A stretch of DNA of 64,000 nucleotides from JAMZMI01 sp964353015 (GTDB lineage: Bacteria; Bacteroidota; Bacteroidia; Cytophagales; Cyclobacteriaceae). The first letter of the stretch is position 1, and each line of letters starts with the position of its first letter. The position numbers were made by a program, and so were the translations under genes. This document shows positions 62,419 through 64,000 of the stretch, piece by piece. The stretch covers positions 1 through 64,000 of the forward strand of contig CAYGUA010000001.1 of the NCBI GenBank assembly GCA_964353015.1, written 5' to 3'. The notes beneath the pieces were generated by a model. That model had not been told where the DNA came from. It worked only from the letters and a program-made list of their open reading frames with translations, and made no database searches.

Positions 62419-62774
62419 TCAATGGTACAATTTCCTGTCGTAGGTATAGGACAAGATCAGCAAGATCAATGCAACAAAGGCATACATCCACAAGCCATCA
62501 CCAGCCATTACATGACTGCCTATGGCCATCACAAAATCAAGTGCCAAGCCGTAATAAGCCAAAGTCTTCAAAAGTTTCACTTTTTTGGTGAGGATAGCCA
62601 CCACTGCCAGCAGCTTGGCTATGCCAAGCGGATAAACCAGCGATGAAGGAAAACCGAGGGAATTGTATTGATCTGTGATAAGCTGAGTTTCATAGAAACT
62701 CATAAATCCCTGAACGGTCATCATGAAACACAGCAGGCCAGTGGCCGCCAGTATATAATTTTATCTCTTAACAT
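62419..62774 (-). pseudogene. DoxX-like membrane protein gene, frameshifted near the start
   Basis: The frame from 62724 encodes a DoxX-like four-span protein (G-F-P-S-S-L-V-Y-P-L-G-I-A-K-L-L). The family N-terminus is present just upstream in another frame: ATG at 62772-62774 gives M-L-R-D-K-I-I-Y-W, then A-T-G-L-L-C-F-M-M-T follows after one missing base in tactggcggcc. With one base restored the protein is about 118 residues and normal. If the assembly is right, translation from ATG 62774 stops early; a restart at 62724 would lose the first span. Terminator at 62363. Confidence 0.7.
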
Positions 62775-63518
62775 AAGGTAGTTGGGTTTGTTATCGAATG
62801 GAAATTACACCATTCAATGCATTAAATCAAGGCTCGATAGTTAGTGAAGCGTGATTACTTCGATGGATCTGTTGGTCAGTCCTGCTGACAAACTGTGTTG
62901 TTGCTTAGGCGATCTCTGGCAACCATTACCATTTCGACCGCTATGGCAAATCCCCATACTTTTAAATAGGAAGCGATGTGAAGAATCAGTGAAAAACACT
63001 CAACTACGGTTTGTTTGTTGGAGATAACTCAAACAAAGATGAAAGTTGTAAAAAGAAGTAGTGTAATCTTTGCCATCATTGGCCGTAGTTCGGAAACTCC
63101 AGACAGTTGACACCCTGACCAACTCTCCTTCATTAAATTCATTTGGTATGTGCCCACTAATGCACCGTTTGTTTTACCAAAAAGTTCTTGCATGGCTATT
63201 GCGTGAGTCAAAAAGTATCGTTTTTAAAATATACCTCAACGTTTAAATTGCCTTGTGCTGTAAAAGAGTATGTTTTTTAAGGTGCTCATATCCCAGTCAT
63301 TTTGTTTAAGAAACAATCCCTGCATCAAACTTATTATCTTAACCACGGATTTACATGAACTAAAATTGATCTTGTTGATAGTCAAGTTGGTCAGAGTACT
63401 TGTTGGAGATAACTACAACAAAGGCGCAGTTGACAATTGTTTTTTTTTTAGAATTGAGCACATGCACATTTGCAATAAGATTACATATGGACACCCCTAT
63501 GAGTTGTAATAAATGGTA
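62775..63518. other. Gene-free region with a near-repeat
   Basis: About 740 bases without a supported gene. A 30-odd-bp near-repeat starting ttgttggagataact occurs at 63017 and 63400. On the minus strand near the first copy a frame reads M-A-K-I-T-L-L-L-F-T-T-F-I-F-V then stops, a signal-peptide-like fragment, so this may be decayed coding sequence. Confidence 0.45.
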
Positions 63519-64000
63519 TTATCCGCTCCTCTTTTTATAGGTAGAGTTCCTTATCGGCGTATCTTCTGAAGGATTGACTCGTCGGAAGTATTGCTTGTTG
63601 AAGTCCACACGAAGGGTGATTTCATGACCATAACCCAGATCTCTTCCGGAGCTGCTGAAGCTTCGTTCCATGGAATAACCAAGCAAGTATCTGTTTTCGA
63701 ATCTGAAAGCCAGACTAAAGGCCGCTACGGATTCAGAGCGCAACGTGAGTCCGGTCATCACAAAATTATCATAGGTGTAATAAGTAGATAAAGAATAGAC
63801 ATCTTTCCCATTGTCCACTGATAAGTACACAAGTCGTGGCTCTAATAAGTCATTTCCATAGCGGACAGGGATTCTCCCGTTGGCAGTTAATGTGAGATAA
63901 GTTGGCATGTTCGTGCCCGAGCTGCCAGACCAGCTGGTAGCCATTCTGTTGTAGGCGAAACCCACATCAAACAGGCGATGAGCCAGTACCAAACCTGAAG
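63519..64000 (-). CDS. PorP/SprF-family type IX secretion-associated membrane protein, 3' part
   Basis: The C-terminal about 160 residues of an outer-membrane beta-barrel of the PorP/SprF family; the gene continues beyond the end of the window. Typical strands include L-T-L-T-A-N-G-R-I-P, L-E-P-R-L-V-Y-L and F-R-F-E-N-R-Y-L-L-G-Y-S, ending with S-T-Y-K-K-R-S-G. Members help anchor or export gliding and T9SS components in the outer membrane. The T9SS tails on the 1903 and 42364 proteins are in keeping with a T9SS-bearing organism. Incomplete at 5', so the start is not visible. Confidence 0.75.
   Translation of the reverse strand, partial: SGLVLAHRLFDVGFAYNRMATSWSGSSGTNMPTYLTLTANGRIPVRYGNDLLEPRLVYLSVDNGKDVYSLSTYYTYDNFVMTGLTLRSESVAAFSLAFRFENRYLLGYSMERSFSSSGRDLGYGHEITLRVDFNKQYFRRVNPSEDTPIRNSTYKKRSG

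Overview
This window looks like a chromosomal segment from a marine-type member of the phylum Bacteroidota, most likely order Cytophagales. The evidence is low-to-moderate GC, a type IX secretion sorting tail on secreted proteins, a PID-CTERM sorting-motif remnant, a PorP/SprF gene, a hybrid two-component regulator of the HTCS type, BACON and HU-HIG-like proteins, and many Bacteroidota-typical DUF genes. No tRNA, rRNA or CRISPR array was found.

Layout. 0-8 kb: a GreA/GreB-type factor, decayed secretion-signal genes, a 1099-aa T9SS cargo with a DJ-1-like and a ThuA-like domain, an Xre/RES toxin-antitoxin pair and a DUF2797 gene. 7.8-13 kb: an aspartoacylase-like gene with a GCS2-CBS fusion, DUF808, and a HipA-like kinase with DUF3037. 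13.3-16 kb: an ABC-type ATPase paired with a TOPRIM-like protein, a candidate defence module. 16-23 kb: a rearranged patch (remnant of an M20 peptidase 5' end, BACON lipoprotein carrying a 39-bp copy of the DUF808 gene), PagL-like protein, M20 peptidase, an S41 protease operon and DUF5715. 23.5-33.7 kb: an RND efflux operon (adaptor, pump, TolC), J-domain-like protein, Na+/H+ antiporter, membrane proteins and an ECF sigma gene broken by an in-frame TGA. 33.8-44.1 kb: a pectin-type locus with two DUF1593 lipoproteins, two PL1-like pectate lyases and an HTCS regulator, without SusC/SusD. 44.3-48.3 kb: a broken Old Yellow Enzyme gene, an L,D-transpeptidase, a YARHG lipoprotein and a DUF2306-VanX fusion.

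48.4-58.4 kb is the most unusual part. A palindromic REP-like repeat (outer arm agacttccgaag, often with an inner arm gccgtccgcg) occurs at seven loci here and three more elsewhere. A REP-associated tyrosine transposase (RAYT) is tightly bracketed by two of the repeats and sits against a truncated DUF6088 gene. One repeat is read through as protein, one is flanked by a 23-bp near-perfect direct repeat, and two lie directly behind an intact and a decayed copy of the tail of a Vms1/ANKZF1-like (VLRF1) release-factor gene. That gene keeps a GxSQ loop and is a second highlight. A secreted TldD/TldE-like pair lies between the two copies.

58.5-64 kb holds an M28 peptidase, a zinc-ribbon metallopeptidase, fragments of a glycoside hydrolase and a frameshifted DoxX gene, and the 3' part of a PorP/SprF gene running off the window. 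Single-base disruptions occur in several genes (OYE, DoxX, DUF6088, sigma factor, PID-CTERM). Either this strain is shedding accessory genes or some of these are assembly errors, and raw reads would decide.
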